Origin: Burkholderiales bacterium
GTDB lineage: Bacteria; Pseudomonadota; Gammaproteobacteria; Burkholderiales; Burkholderiaceae
NCBI GenBank assembly: GCA_947371645.1
Contig: CANBQJ010000163.1
Location: 1-8,515, forward strand
Length of the DNA: 8,515 nt
Direction of reading: 5' to 3'
In this document: positions 1 to 6,828 of the stretch, piece by piece
How positions within the stretch are numbered: position 1 is the stretch's first letter
Layout of the letters: the number at the start of each line of letters is the position of its first letter
Program-made: the position numbers and the translations under genes
Notes under the pieces: generated by a model
The model's database searches: none
Seen by the model: only the letters and a program-made list of their open reading frames with translations
What the model was told of the DNA's origin: nothing

Positions 1-656
1 GACAGCGCGGCCGTCATGGTTTCGCGGTCGCGGATTTCACCGATGAGGATGCAATCAGGTGCCTGGCGCAGGGCGTTTTTCAGGCCCACCTGCAGCGACT
101 GGGTGTCGCGCCCCACTTCGCGCTGGTTGACGATGGACTTCTTGTTGGAAAACAGAAATTCCAGCGGGTCTTCGATGGTGAGGATGTGGCCCGTCATGCG
201 CTGGTTGCGGTGCTCCAGCATGGCCGCCAGCGTGGTGCTCTTGCCGGAACCGGTGGCGCCGGCCAGCAGGATCAGGCCGCGCTTTTGCAGCACCAGGTCG
301 GACAGCACCGTGGGCACATTGAGCGTTTCCAGCGCCGGGATGTCGGTGGGGATGTAGCGGAACACCGCTGCCACCGAGCCACGCTGTTTGAAGGCGCTCA
401 AACGGTAGATGGCGACGCCGGGGATGGTGATGCCCAGGTTGAGCTCGCCGGTCTCGTCCAGCTCTTCCATCTGCGTCGACGAAATCATCTCCGACAGCAG
501 CTGGCGCGGTTGCGAGGGCGTGAGCACCTGGTCGGTCAGCTGCATGATCTGACCGTGGATCTTGATCAGGATGGGCGTGCGGGCAGACAGGAAAACGTCA
601 GACGCCTTCTTTTCCGCCATCAGGCGCAGCACGCGCTCGAGGTTGCCTCCGCTCAT
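1..656 (-). CDS. pilU: PilT/PilU-family type IV pilus retraction ATPase, closest to PilU (3' end outside window)
   Basis: Hexameric ATPase at the inner-membrane base of type IV pili that powers retraction (twitching); PilU normally assists PilT. The first 218 residues are visible. An N-terminal PAS-like domain spans about 1-100. The P-loop GATGSGKST is at 133-141, the Asp-box region with IEDPLEF at 161-167, and the Walker B region ILIGEIRD at 203-210. NQREVGRDT, LKNALRQAPD and IRDRETM resemble PilU more than PilT, as does the opening LRLMAEKKASDVFL. The ATG at 654-656 is preceded six bases away by an AAGGAG ribosome binding site (663-668 on the complement). It follows dapD by 122 bp on the same strand. 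No pilT lies directly upstream, unlike the common pilT-pilU pair, so it may be a separate paralogue. The PilU/PilT distinction is less certain than the family. Confidence 0.9.
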   Translation of the reverse strand, partial: MSGGNLERVLRLMAEKKASDVFLSARTPILIKIHGQIMQLTDQVLTPSQPRQLLSEMISSTQMEELDETGELNLGITIPGVAIYRLSAFKQRGSVAAVFRYIPTDIPALETLNVPTVLSDLVLQKRGLILLAGATGSGKSTTLAAMLEHRNQRMTGHILTIEDPLEFLFSNKKSIVNQREVGRDTQSLQVGLKNALRQAPDCILIGEIRDRETMTAAL

Positions 657-706
657 CCTCAACTCCTTGGTGTCAACGCCCAGGATCGGGCCCACCGCGC
701 AGCATA

Positions 707-744
707 GCGGCCTTGTCGCCCCGCGATGGGCAAATCAAGGCCGC
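707..744 (-). other. Stem-loop between dapD and the pilus ATPase gene
   Basis: A perfect 9-bp inverted repeat, GCGGCCTTG at 707-715 and CAAGGCCGC at 736-744, encloses a second 4-bp pair, GCCC 718-721 with GGGC 728-731. The structure starts 34 bases past the dapD stop in the direction of transcription. No T-run follows on the minus strand, so it does not look like a standard intrinsic terminator. It could be an mRNA 3'-end stabiliser, a pausing site or a weak attenuator. The pairing is seen directly; the role is inference. Confidence 0.45.
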
Positions 745-753
745 CGTGCGGTC

Positions 754-786
754 GGTTCAAGCCCGGTTCAAGCCCATTTCAAGCAC
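754..786. repeat. Short tandem repeat at the dapD 3' end (11-bp unit)
   Basis: GGTTCAAGCCC occurs twice head to tail (754-764 and 765-775). A degenerate third copy (ATTTCAAGCAC, 776-786) runs into the last codons and stop of dapD. Read on the minus strand, GCTTGA, which forms the dapD Ala codon and TGA stop, recurs in each copy. This looks like local slippage duplication of the gene's end. Confidence 0.6.
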
Positions 787-1600
787 CACGCAACAGGTCG
801 TTGATGCTGGTCTTGGAGCGCGTCTGCGCGTCCACGCGCTTGACGATCACGGCGCAGTACAGGCTGTACTTGCCGTCGGCCGAGGGCAGGTTGCCCGACA
901 CCACCACCGAACCGGCGGGGATGCGGCCATACGTCACCTCGCCCGTGGCGCGGTCGTAGATCTTGGTGGACTGGCCGATGTACACGCCCATCGAGATCAC
1001 CGAGTTCTCTTCCACGATCACGCCTTCGACCACTTCGGAGCGGGCGCCGACGAAGCAGTTGTCTTCGATGATGGTGGGGTTGGCCTGCAGGGGTTCCAGC
1101 ACGCCGCCGATGCCCACGCCACCCGAGAGGTGCACGTTCTTGCCGATCTGGGCGCAAGAACCCACGGTGGCCCAGGTGTCGACCATGGTGCCTTCATCGA
1201 CATAAGCGCCGATGTTCACGTAGGACGGCATCAGGATGACGTTCTTGGCCTGGAAGGAGCCACGGCGGGCCACGGCTGGGGGCACGACGCGCACGCCGGT
1301 GGCCTTCAACTGGTCAGCCGACAGGCCGGCGTACTTGGTGGGCACCTTGTCGTAGAACTGCAGGGGGCCGTCGCCCATGGGCACGTTGTCGTTGAGGCGG
1401 AAGCTCAGCAGCACGGCCTTTTTGATCCACTGGTGGGTTTCCCAGGCGCCGTTGACCTTCTCGGCGACGCGCAGCTTGCCGCTGTCCAGGTCGTCGATGA
1501 TGTGGTTGACGGCGTCGCGGATGTCAGCGGGTGCGCTGGCGGCCGACAGTTCGGTGCGGCGTTCCCAGGCGGCGTCGATGACGGATTGCAGGTTGCTCAT
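779..1600 (-). CDS. dapD: 2,3,4,5-tetrahydropyridine-2,6-dicarboxylate N-succinyltransferase
   Basis: Transfers succinyl from succinyl-CoA to tetrahydrodipicolinate, giving N-succinyl-2-amino-6-ketopimelate in the succinylase branch of meso-DAP/lysine synthesis; cytosolic, a trimer in known relatives. The 273-residue length is normal for the family. An N-terminal helical domain covers about 1-100. A left-handed beta-helix follows (about 105-235) with hexapeptide-type repeats, including [32 protein letters not shown] and [16 protein letters not shown], the family's most conserved stretches. The C-terminal end is short ([11 protein letters not shown]). The ATG at 1598-1600 has GAGGAA at a spacing of six bases (1607-1612 complement). 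It lies 99 bp downstream of dapC, whose product uses its product, so the two make consecutive pathway steps. The stop is TGA. Confidence 0.97.
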   Translation of the reverse strand: MSNLQSVIDAAWERRTELSAASAPADIRDAVNHIIDDLDSGKLRVAEKVNGAWETHQWIKKAVLLSFRLNDNVPMGDGPLQFYDKVPTKYAGLSADQLKATGVRVVPPAVARRGSFQAKNVILMPSYVNIGAYVDEGTMVDTWATVGSCAQIGKNVHLSGGVGIGGVLEPLQANPTIIEDNCFVGARSEVVEGVIVEENSVISMGVYIGQSTKIYDRATGEVTYGRIPAGSVVVSGNLPSADGKYSLYCAVIVKRVDAQTRSKTSINDLLRGA

Positions 1601-1614
1601 GTGGCGTTCCTCAG

Positions 1615-1628
1615 TTCAAGCTTCAAGC
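1615..1628. repeat. TTCAAGC tandem pair in the dapC-dapD gap
   Basis: TTCAAGC is repeated directly at 1615-1621 and 1622-1628, just upstream of the dapD ribosome binding site. The same heptamer is the core of the repeat on the other side of dapD (754-784). Both gaps also share GCGGTCGG (748-755 and 1658-1665), followed by TTCA or ATTCA. These are short matches in GC-rich DNA and may be coincidence. Confidence 0.35.
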
Positions 1629-1699
1629 GATGTGGGGACAGCGCGACGCGGGGCCGCGCGGTCGGATTCAGGTGTGTTCAGTCGGGGCGCAGGCCGGGC

Positions 1700-2956
1700 T
1701 CAGGCAGATGCCGGGTGGGCGGCGATGAAGTCGCAGATGCGCTGTGCCGCCTCCACGCATTCTTCCACCCCTGCCACCAGGGCCATGCGGATTCGCCCGT
1801 GGCCGGGGTTCAGGCCATGGGCCTCGCGGGCCAGGTAGCTGCCCGGCAGCACGGCGACATTGTATTGAGCCAGCAGCTCGCGGGCGAACCATTCGTCGCT
1901 GCTGAACCCCGCATGGCTGCCCATGTGGGCAGGCACGCCGGCCCACAGGTAGAAGCCGGCGTCGGGCAGCTTCACGTCCATCACGGCCGAGAGCATGGGC
2001 GTGACGCGTTCGAACTTCTGTCGGTAAAGCGCGCGGTTGTGCTCGACGTGGGCTTCGTCGTTCCAGGCGGCGATGCTGGCCTTTTGCACCGCGGGGCTCA
2101 TGGCGCTGCCGTGGTAGGTGCGGTAGAGCAGGAAGGCCTTCATCAGCGCAGCATCACCCATCACGAAGCCCGATCGCAGCCCCGGCACGTTGGAGCGCTT
2201 GGACAGGCTGGTGAGCGCGATCAGGTTCTTGAAGTCGGCGCGGCCCAGCTTGGCGGCGGCTTCCAGGCCACCCAGAGGCGCGGCGCCTTCGCCTTCGCGG
2301 AAGTAGATCTCCTAGTAGCACTCGTCAGACGCGATGACGAAGCCGAAGCGGTCGCTCAGGGCAAACAGCTTCTGCCATTCGTCCAGCGGCATCACCGCGC
2401 CGGTGGGGTTGCCCGGCGAGCACACGTAGAGCAGCTGGGTGCGGGCCCAGGTGGCCTCGTCGATCTGCGACCAGTCGGCGGCGAAGTTGCGTGCCGGGTC
2501 GGAATTGGCGAACACCACCTGCGCGCCGCCCAGCAGGGCCGCGCCTTCGTAGATCTGGTAGAACGGGTTGGGACAGACCACCACGGGGCCACCCTGGGCC
2601 TGGTGCTGGTTGGGGTCGATGACGGTTTGCGCCAGGGCAAACAGCGCTTCGCGCGAGCCATTGACCGGCAGGATCTGCGTGGCGGGGTTGAGCGTCAGGC
2701 CGTATCGGCGCTGCACCCAGGCGGCGCAGGCTTCGCGCAAGGCGGGCTCACCGGCGGTGGCGGGGTACTGGGACAGGCCGCCCAGCGAGGCGCTGAGGGT
2801 CTCGCAGATGAAGGCCGGCGTGGCGTGTTTGGGCTCGCCGATGCCGAGGCTGATGGGGCGCAGGTCGGGCCGGTCTGGATCAGGGCGGACGTCCGCCGTC
2901 AGGGCCTTGAGGCGCTCGAAGGGGTAGGGCTGGAGCCGGTTCAACAGGGGGTTCAT
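1700..2956 (-). pseudogene. dapC: Succinyldiaminopimelate transaminase interrupted by an in-frame amber codon
   Basis: A fold-type I PLP aminotransferase that converts N-succinyl-2-amino-6-ketopimelate plus glutamate to N-succinyl-LL-2,6-diaminopimelate. The frame is 418 codons with one TAG at codon 215 (2312-2314). Before it lie the substrate/PLP region (GIGEPKH 38-44, NGSREALFALAQ 99-110), SPGNPTG at 180-186 and DECY at 211-214, where Asp211 should contact the pyridine nitrogen and Tyr214 the PLP. After it the same frame resumes with EIYFREGE, then SLSKRSNVPGLRSGF with the Schiff-base lysine (codon 253), and continues to the normal C-terminus. Relatives usually read DECYSEIY, so a Ser TCG changed to TAG fits. 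The truncated 214-residue product would lack the PLP lysine and should be inactive. The ATG at 2954-2956 follows GCGGGG and an upstream GATAAT-like hexamer. The gap from the preceding cyclase gene is 30 bp. A sequencing error, a recent mutation or amber suppression are all possible. Confidence 0.9.
2312..2314 (-). other. Premature TAG codon within dapC
   Basis: CTA on the plus strand reads TAG in the dapC frame, directly after the DECY codons. A single base change at 2313 (plus-strand G to T, coding C to A) would turn Ser TCG into this stop. The reading frame on both sides is intact, so no indel is involved. Confidence 0.9.
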
Positions 2957-2986
2957 CCCCGCATTATCCCAGCGCTTGCCCCGTGT

Positions 2987-4150
2987 TCAGGGCCGTGGCA
3001 AGTCCGACACCACGTCGCGGTTGCGCCCCTCTTGCTTGGCGCGGTAGAGCGCCTCGTCGGCCCGCTCCAGCGTGTGGTGCATGCCGGCGGCGCGGTTGTG
3101 CACCGCCAGGCCAGACGAAAAACGCACACGCAGCGTGGGCCACTGCGGCGAGACCACGGCGTCGGCCAGGGCGGTGCGCAGGCGCCCCAGGGCCACTTGC
3201 GCCTTGGTGGCAGAGGTGTTGGGCAGCAGGAAGATGAACTCCTCGCCGCCCCAGCGTGCCACCACATCGGATTCGCGCAGCACCAGGGTGGCGGCAGAGC
3301 CAAAGGCCATCAGGGCGTGGTCGCCGGCACGGTGGCCGAACTGGTCGTTGACGCGCTTGAAGTGGTCCAGGTCGACCAGGGCGATGGTGAAAGGCTCGCC
3401 ATAGCGGTCGTAACGGCGTATGCAGTCTTCCAGGCGACCTTGCATGAAGCGCCGGTTGTACAGGCCGGTGAGCGCGTCGCGGGTGGCCATGTCTTCGACT
3501 TTGGCCAGGGTGTCGCGCAACTCGCGGCGTTGGGCGGTCAGGCGGTTGCGCCAGCTGCCGATCTGGTGGGCGCAAAACGCCATGGACGGCACCGTGCCCA
3601 TCATGAGCTCGAAGCGCAGCAGTTCCAGGTCGGGCGGGTAGTAGGCGGGGTCGTAGTGGGCCAGGATGCCCATGCTCAGGCCCAGCATCACGATGGCCAG
3701 CATGCCGATGACCACCGACTGGCGTGGCGTGTGGGTGTACATGCCAAACACCATCACCAGGCCCACCAGCACCATCACCACGCCGCGGTCATGCGGGCCC
3801 GCGGCGGTGTAGGCAAAGGAGATGGCCAGCAGCGCAAACAGGTTCTGCGGCAGCATCAAGGTGGCGTCCTTGAAGCGCTTGCTCCAGCCGGTGCGCACCG
3901 CCAGGTAGAAAAACAGGTAGGCGGGGATGGTCGTCCACAGCAGCAGGTGGGGGGCAAAGGGCCGGATGAGGTTGATGGTGGCCGCGTAGAAGGCCACGCC
4001 ACAGCTCACGGCATACATCAGAGCGCACAGCAAAATGGCCGCGGTGCGGGCGCGCGTGAGCTTGTCGGGCCCGAAGATGGTCACCGCCAGGCTGTGCATG
4101 TTGTCCACCACCGGGTCGGGTGATGGGCCGTCGGCCATGAAGGTGCTCAT
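2987..4150 (-). CDS. Membrane-bound diguanylate cyclase (GGDEF), second of a tandem pair
   Basis: Predicted to make cyclic di-GMP from two GTP at the inner membrane. Of 387 residues, about 38-197 form roughly six hydrophobic segments. A short linker helix (about 198-222, SWRNRLTAQRRELRDTLAKV) leads to a complete GGDEF domain: DALTGLYNRR 225-234, DLDHFKRVND 260-269, active-site GGEEF 301-305, and ADEALYRAK near 364. RESD at 292-295 sits five residues before GGEEF, the position of the RxxD product-inhibition site, so feedback control looks intact. The ATG overlaps the TGA of the upstream cyclase by 4 bp (ATGA, 4147-4150), with GGGAG seven bases before it (4158-4162 complement), which indicates translational coupling. 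I cannot assign the sensory membrane domain to a named family or say what it senses. The stop is TGA, 30 bp before dapC. Confidence 0.92.
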   Translation of the reverse strand: MSTFMADGPSPDPVVDNMHSLAVTIFGPDKLTRARTAAILLCALMYAVSCGVAFYAATINLIRPFAPHLLLWTTIPAYLFFYLAVRTGWSKRFKDATLMLPQNLFALLAISFAYTAAGPHDRGVVMVLVGLVMVFGMYTHTPRQSVVIGMLAIVMLGLSMGILAHYDPAYYPPDLELLRFELMMGTVPSMAFCAHQIGSWRNRLTAQRRELRDTLAKVEDMATRDALTGLYNRRFMQGRLEDCIRRYDRYGEPFTIALVDLDHFKRVNDQFGHRAGDHALMAFGSAATLVLRESDVVARWGGEEFIFLLPNTSATKAQVALGRLRTALADAVVSPQWPTLRVRFSSGLAVHNRAAGMHHTLERADEALYRAKQEGRNRDVVSDLPRP

Positions 4151-5364
4151 GTGCTGGCTCCCATCTGGCTGTCGGCAGGCAGTGTGTCGGTTTGGGGTGA
4201 GTCGGTGTGTGCAGGTGGGTTGTTGCTGTCGTCGGCGGCCTGGCAGCGGTTGCGGCCGGACTGTTTGGCGCGGTAGAGCGCGGCGTCGGCACGGTCGATG
4301 GCGTGCTCCAGCGTCTCGCCATGGCGAATTTCGGCCACGCCTGCTGAGATGGTCACGCGCAGGCCGGGCGTCTCGTCAAAGCGCAGGGCCTCGAAAGAGC
4401 TGCGGACGCGCTCGGCGGCCACCAGCGCGGCGTCCAGGCTCACGTGGGGCAGCATCAGCAGGAACTCTTCGCCGCCCCAGCGCCCCAGTTTGTCCACCTG
4501 GCGCAGCTGTGGCCGTGAACTGTTCACGAAGCTGCGCAGCACCACATCGCCCACGGCATGGCCATGGCGGTCGTTGACCAGCTTGAAGTGGTCCACATCG
4601 AAGAGCGCCACGCAAAAGCCGGTGCCCGTGCGTTCCCACACCTTGAACTCGTGCTCCAGCAGTTCGGTGAGCATGCGGCGGTTCAGGGTGCCGGTCAGCA
4701 TGTCGGTGGTGGCCATCTGCTGCAAGGTGTCGATGGCCTCCGTCAACTCGCGGGACTGGCGGGCGATGCGCACGCGGATGTCGCTCACCCACTTGCCGAT
4801 CAGCGACAGCGCCAGGATGGTGGAGCCGGCCAGCACGAAATGCGCCCAGCCCGAGGCCGGTTTGTAGTGCACCGGGTCACGCAGGGTCACGAAGAGGATG
4901 CAGGCGCCCAGCAAGGCCACCGTGGTCACGCCCAGGCCCAGCACCTGTTTGGGCCTCAGGCGGAACATCGACAGCACCACCACCTGGGTCATCAGGATGA
5001 TGACGTTGGCCCGGTGGTCACCCAGCGAGGCGTATGCGGCCAGGCTGATGAGGATGGCGCACAGCGAATGCGGCAGGGCCAGGACGGGGTCGTCGAAGCG
5101 CTGGCTCCAGCCTGAGCGCACCAGGGCAAAGAAGAAGACGAAGGTGGACAGGCTGGCGACGAGCAAGCCGGTGGCCACGGCAGACGACATCAGCCCCAGG
5201 TGGCGGGCGTGCACGATGCCGATGGTGCTGCCCACATAGGGCGCCAAGGACAGCACGGCCAGCCAGACATGGCGGCGCATTTGAGGCTGGGTGCCCAGCA
5301 GCAAACGTGAGAAGGCAGAGGATGGATGCAGACGACTCATGGACGGCAGACGCTTTGAGGGCAT
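4147..5364 (-). CDS. Membrane-bound diguanylate cyclase (GGDEF), first of a tandem pair
   Basis: Paralogue of the cyclase that overlaps its 3' end. From the ATG at 5364 it has 405 residues. About six hydrophobic segments lie at 33-190, then a linker helix, then a full GGDEF domain: [10 protein letters not shown] 221-230, [10 protein letters not shown] 256-265, GGEEF 297-301, and [11 protein letters not shown] near 357. RQVD at 288-291 is five residues before GGEEF, an intact RxxD I-site. Paralogy with its neighbour also shows outside the catalytic domain: RSGWSQRF here against RTGWSKRF, and a following LPHSL/LPQNL segment. The start is uncertain. ATG 5364 leaves a 29-bp gap after the upstream stop; ATG 5340 (397 residues, MSRLHPSS) is possible; neither has a good ribosome binding site. 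A GTG at 5451 is unlikely because it would overlap the upstream gene by 58 bp and add a disordered tail. The hydrophilic C-terminal tail (about 376-405) is poorly conserved in appearance. Confidence 0.9.
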   Translation of the reverse strand: MPSKRLPSMSRLHPSSAFSRLLLGTQPQMRRHVWLAVLSLAPYVGSTIGIVHARHLGLMSSAVATGLLVASLSTFVFFFALVRSGWSQRFDDPVLALPHSLCAILISLAAYASLGDHRANVIILMTQVVVLSMFRLRPKQVLGLGVTTVALLGACILFVTLRDPVHYKPASGWAHFVLAGSTILALSLIGKWVSDIRVRIARQSRELTEAIDTLQQMATTDMLTGTLNRRMLTELLEHEFKVWERTGTGFCVALFDVDHFKLVNDRHGHAVGDVVLRSFVNSSRPQLRQVDKLGRWGGEEFLLMLPHVSLDAALVAAERVRSSFEALRFDETPGLRVTISAGVAEIRHGETLEHAIDRADAALYRAKQSGRNRCQAADDSNNPPAHTDSPQTDTLPADSQMGAST

Positions 5365-5393
5365 ATCGGCCGGCTGTGCGGAAAGTTGACCTC

Positions 5394-6137
5394 TCAGGGG
5401 TGGCTGTTGGCGCGCATGGGCTGCGCGGCGGGCTGGCTCAACTGGTCCCACAGGGCGAGAGCCTGTTCCTGCACGGCGGCGGGCAGGGCGTAGAAGGCCG
5501 AGCCGATCTGCCGCGACCCGAAGTCGTCCTGGCTGCGCGGGATGGCCCCGCGGATGGCAAATTTGCGCCCATTGAAAAACACCAGCAGCTTGCCTTCGTC
5601 GACCGACTGGGAAGGCCCTGGCAACACGTAGGCGATGTAGGCCTCCAGGTGGCCGTCGTGGTCGGCGTCACGGAGCATCACGCGGTTGCGGGTTTCGGCC
5701 AGGCGGTCTGTGGGGGCGATGAAAAAATCGCGGGCCTGCCAGTCTTTCTTCCAGCCCTTGGCCTGACGGCTGCGCTGGGTGAAGAGCACCTCGGTGCCGC
5801 GCTGGCCCGGGCTGCGCACACGCGACACGGTCACGATGTGCTCGCCAGCCTGGTCGGTGCAACGCCAGGCCTGGTCCAGCACCTCGTCGGTTTGCAAGTC
5901 CAGGGCGGGGGTCAGGGCGCTGGTGTCTTCGGGCTGACTGGGGCAGTCGCGGCGGGCGGGCTCGGCATGGGTCCGGCGCACGGCTTCACTGGCAGGGCTG
6001 GCAGGTGGTGCCGCCCTGGCCACGCCTGGCAGCGCAAGTGCGAGAACAAGGGCCACGCGGGCCATTGAGGCCATCCAGGCCATCAGCCAGCCGGCGTCCA
6101 CAGCCATCTGCCATGGCATGGGCAGTGCACGCCTCAC
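5394..6137 (-). CDS. Predicted exported protein with a DxDxDG calcium-loop-like motif, function unknown
   Basis: 247 residues from a GTG at 6137 that overlaps the TGA of the upstream permease gene (GTGA, 6134-6137), a strong sign of coupling; a G-rich run lies just upstream. The N-terminus has a hydrophobic stretch (about 27-40, VALVLALALPGVA) ending ARA-APP, which looks like a signal peptide. Starting at the internal ATG at 6065 (residue 25) would give a more typical signal length. The mature part is soluble and probably periplasmic. It holds DADHDGHLEAYIAY at 157-170, like an EF-hand or FG-GAP/VCBS calcium loop, followed by a beta-rich segment GKLLVFFNGRKFAIRG (182-197). This resembles, from memory only, the M949_RS01915-type proteins; I do not assign that. 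Two Cys residues (65 and 93) could form a disulphide. Its position ahead of two membrane cyclases suggests co-expression. Confidence 0.72.
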   Translation of the reverse strand: MRRALPMPWQMAVDAGWLMAWMASMARVALVLALALPGVARAAPPASPASEAVRRTHAEPARRDCPSQPEDTSALTPALDLQTDEVLDQAWRCTDQAGEHIVTVSRVRSPGQRGTEVLFTQRSRQAKGWKKDWQARDFFIAPTDRLAETRNRVMLRDADHDGHLEAYIAYVLPGPSQSVDEGKLLVFFNGRKFAIRGAIPRSQDDFGSRQIGSAFYALPAAVQEQALALWDQLSQPAAQPMRANSHP

Positions 6138-6799
6138 GCGCCACCCCCCGGGCCTGGCAGGTAGCGGGCGTCAGAGTAGGTCAGCAACCACTGCGGCTTG
6201 AAGGCGACAAACGTGGCCGTGAGCATGCCGGTGCTGATCGCCTCGCCCCAGCCCAGCAGCCAGTGGGCGAGCATCCACTCTTCGGTGTCCAGGCTGTCGG
6301 GCTTGTGTTGCGCCAGCAAGGCCAGCGCGCCGGTGGCGGTGATGGCCAGCGCCGTGGCCACGAAACCCCGCCCCAGGATGTAGACGAAGAGGTGCCGGGG
6401 CAGCCATCGGCGGACGCCCAGGCCCATCAACAGCGCCAGGGTGGCGGGGATGACGCCTGACCAGACGGTCTGGTTCAGCAGATCCGCCCAGTCGATGACC
6501 GGGGGCAGTTGCCGCCAGGTCAGTGCCGTGGCCGCCAAAGCCACCCAGGGCAGGCTCCAGATGGCCAGGGGCCAGCCCACCATCAGCACCAGCAGCGTGG
6601 CGCCACTGACGTGCAGGGCCAGGTTGCCGGGCAGGAGGTGACGTGTCCACCACAAGGCGGGCAGGGCGAGCATGGCCACCAGCCAGGGCGTTTGCAAGGG
6701 CGTGTGGGCCAGCACCCGCCAGGGCTTGAACAACCAGGCCACCGCCAGGGCGACGGCCAGGCAGGCGGCGTCCAGGGTGGTGGCGAAGTCGGCGCTCAC
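6134..6799 (-). CDS. CbiM-like (ECF-type permease) integral membrane protein
   Basis: 221 residues, very hydrophobic, with about six membrane segments (roughly 10-24, 38-52, 66-95 as two, 112-128, 139-163, 178-200). The conserved-looking motifs LHVSGATLLVLMVGWPLAIW (62-81) and GWGEAISTGMLTATFVAFKP (183-202), and the ending DARYL, resemble the proteobacterial COG3235/CbiM-related permeases annotated as energy-coupling factor transporter permeases. CbiM proteins bind cobalt or nickel and need CbiQ/CbiO partners. No such ATPase or T-component is present here, and the N-terminal Met-His metal-site start of true CbiM is missing, so the substrate is unknown. The start is a GTG at 6797-6799 with no clear ribosome binding site; it lies 29 bp after the queF stop. 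The next ATG is codon 43, too late. The 4-bp overlap with the next gene ties the two together. Confidence 0.72.
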   Translation of the reverse strand: MSADFATTLDAACLAVALAVAWLFKPWRVLAHTPLQTPWLVAMLALPALWWTRHLLPGNLALHVSGATLLVLMVGWPLAIWSLPWVALAATALTWRQLPPVIDWADLLNQTVWSGVIPATLALLMGLGVRRWLPRHLFVYILGRGFVATALAITATGALALLAQHKPDSLDTEEWMLAHWLLGWGEAISTGMLTATFVAFKPQWLLTYSDARYLPGPGGGA

Positions 6800-6828
6800 G
6801 TCGTGGTCAGGTCGAGGTCAGCAGACCA

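Noticed and set aside
1700..2188. An independent 162-codon gene at the dapC 3' end
   Set aside because: It is the in-frame continuation of dapC after the amber codon. The GTG start is only the Val of a conserved NVPGLRSGF-type motif with no sign of reinitiation.
2957..2986. A dedicated dapC promoter
   Set aside because: A GATAAT hexamer resembles a -10 box, but no -35 lies 16-18 bases upstream, and it is only about 5 bases from the start codon.
713..4123. A very long (1,136-codon) open frame on the plus strand
   Set aside because: It lies opposite dapD, dapC and a cyclase that are clearly real on the minus strand. Its protein is His/Gly/Ala/Val/Gln-rich with no domain, as expected from antisense reading of GC-rich codons.
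5365..5451. N-terminal extension of the first cyclase to a GTG at 5451
   Set aside because: It would overlap the upstream gene by 58 bp and adds an Arg/Ala/Gln-rich disordered segment. The ATG at 5364 or 5340 fits better.
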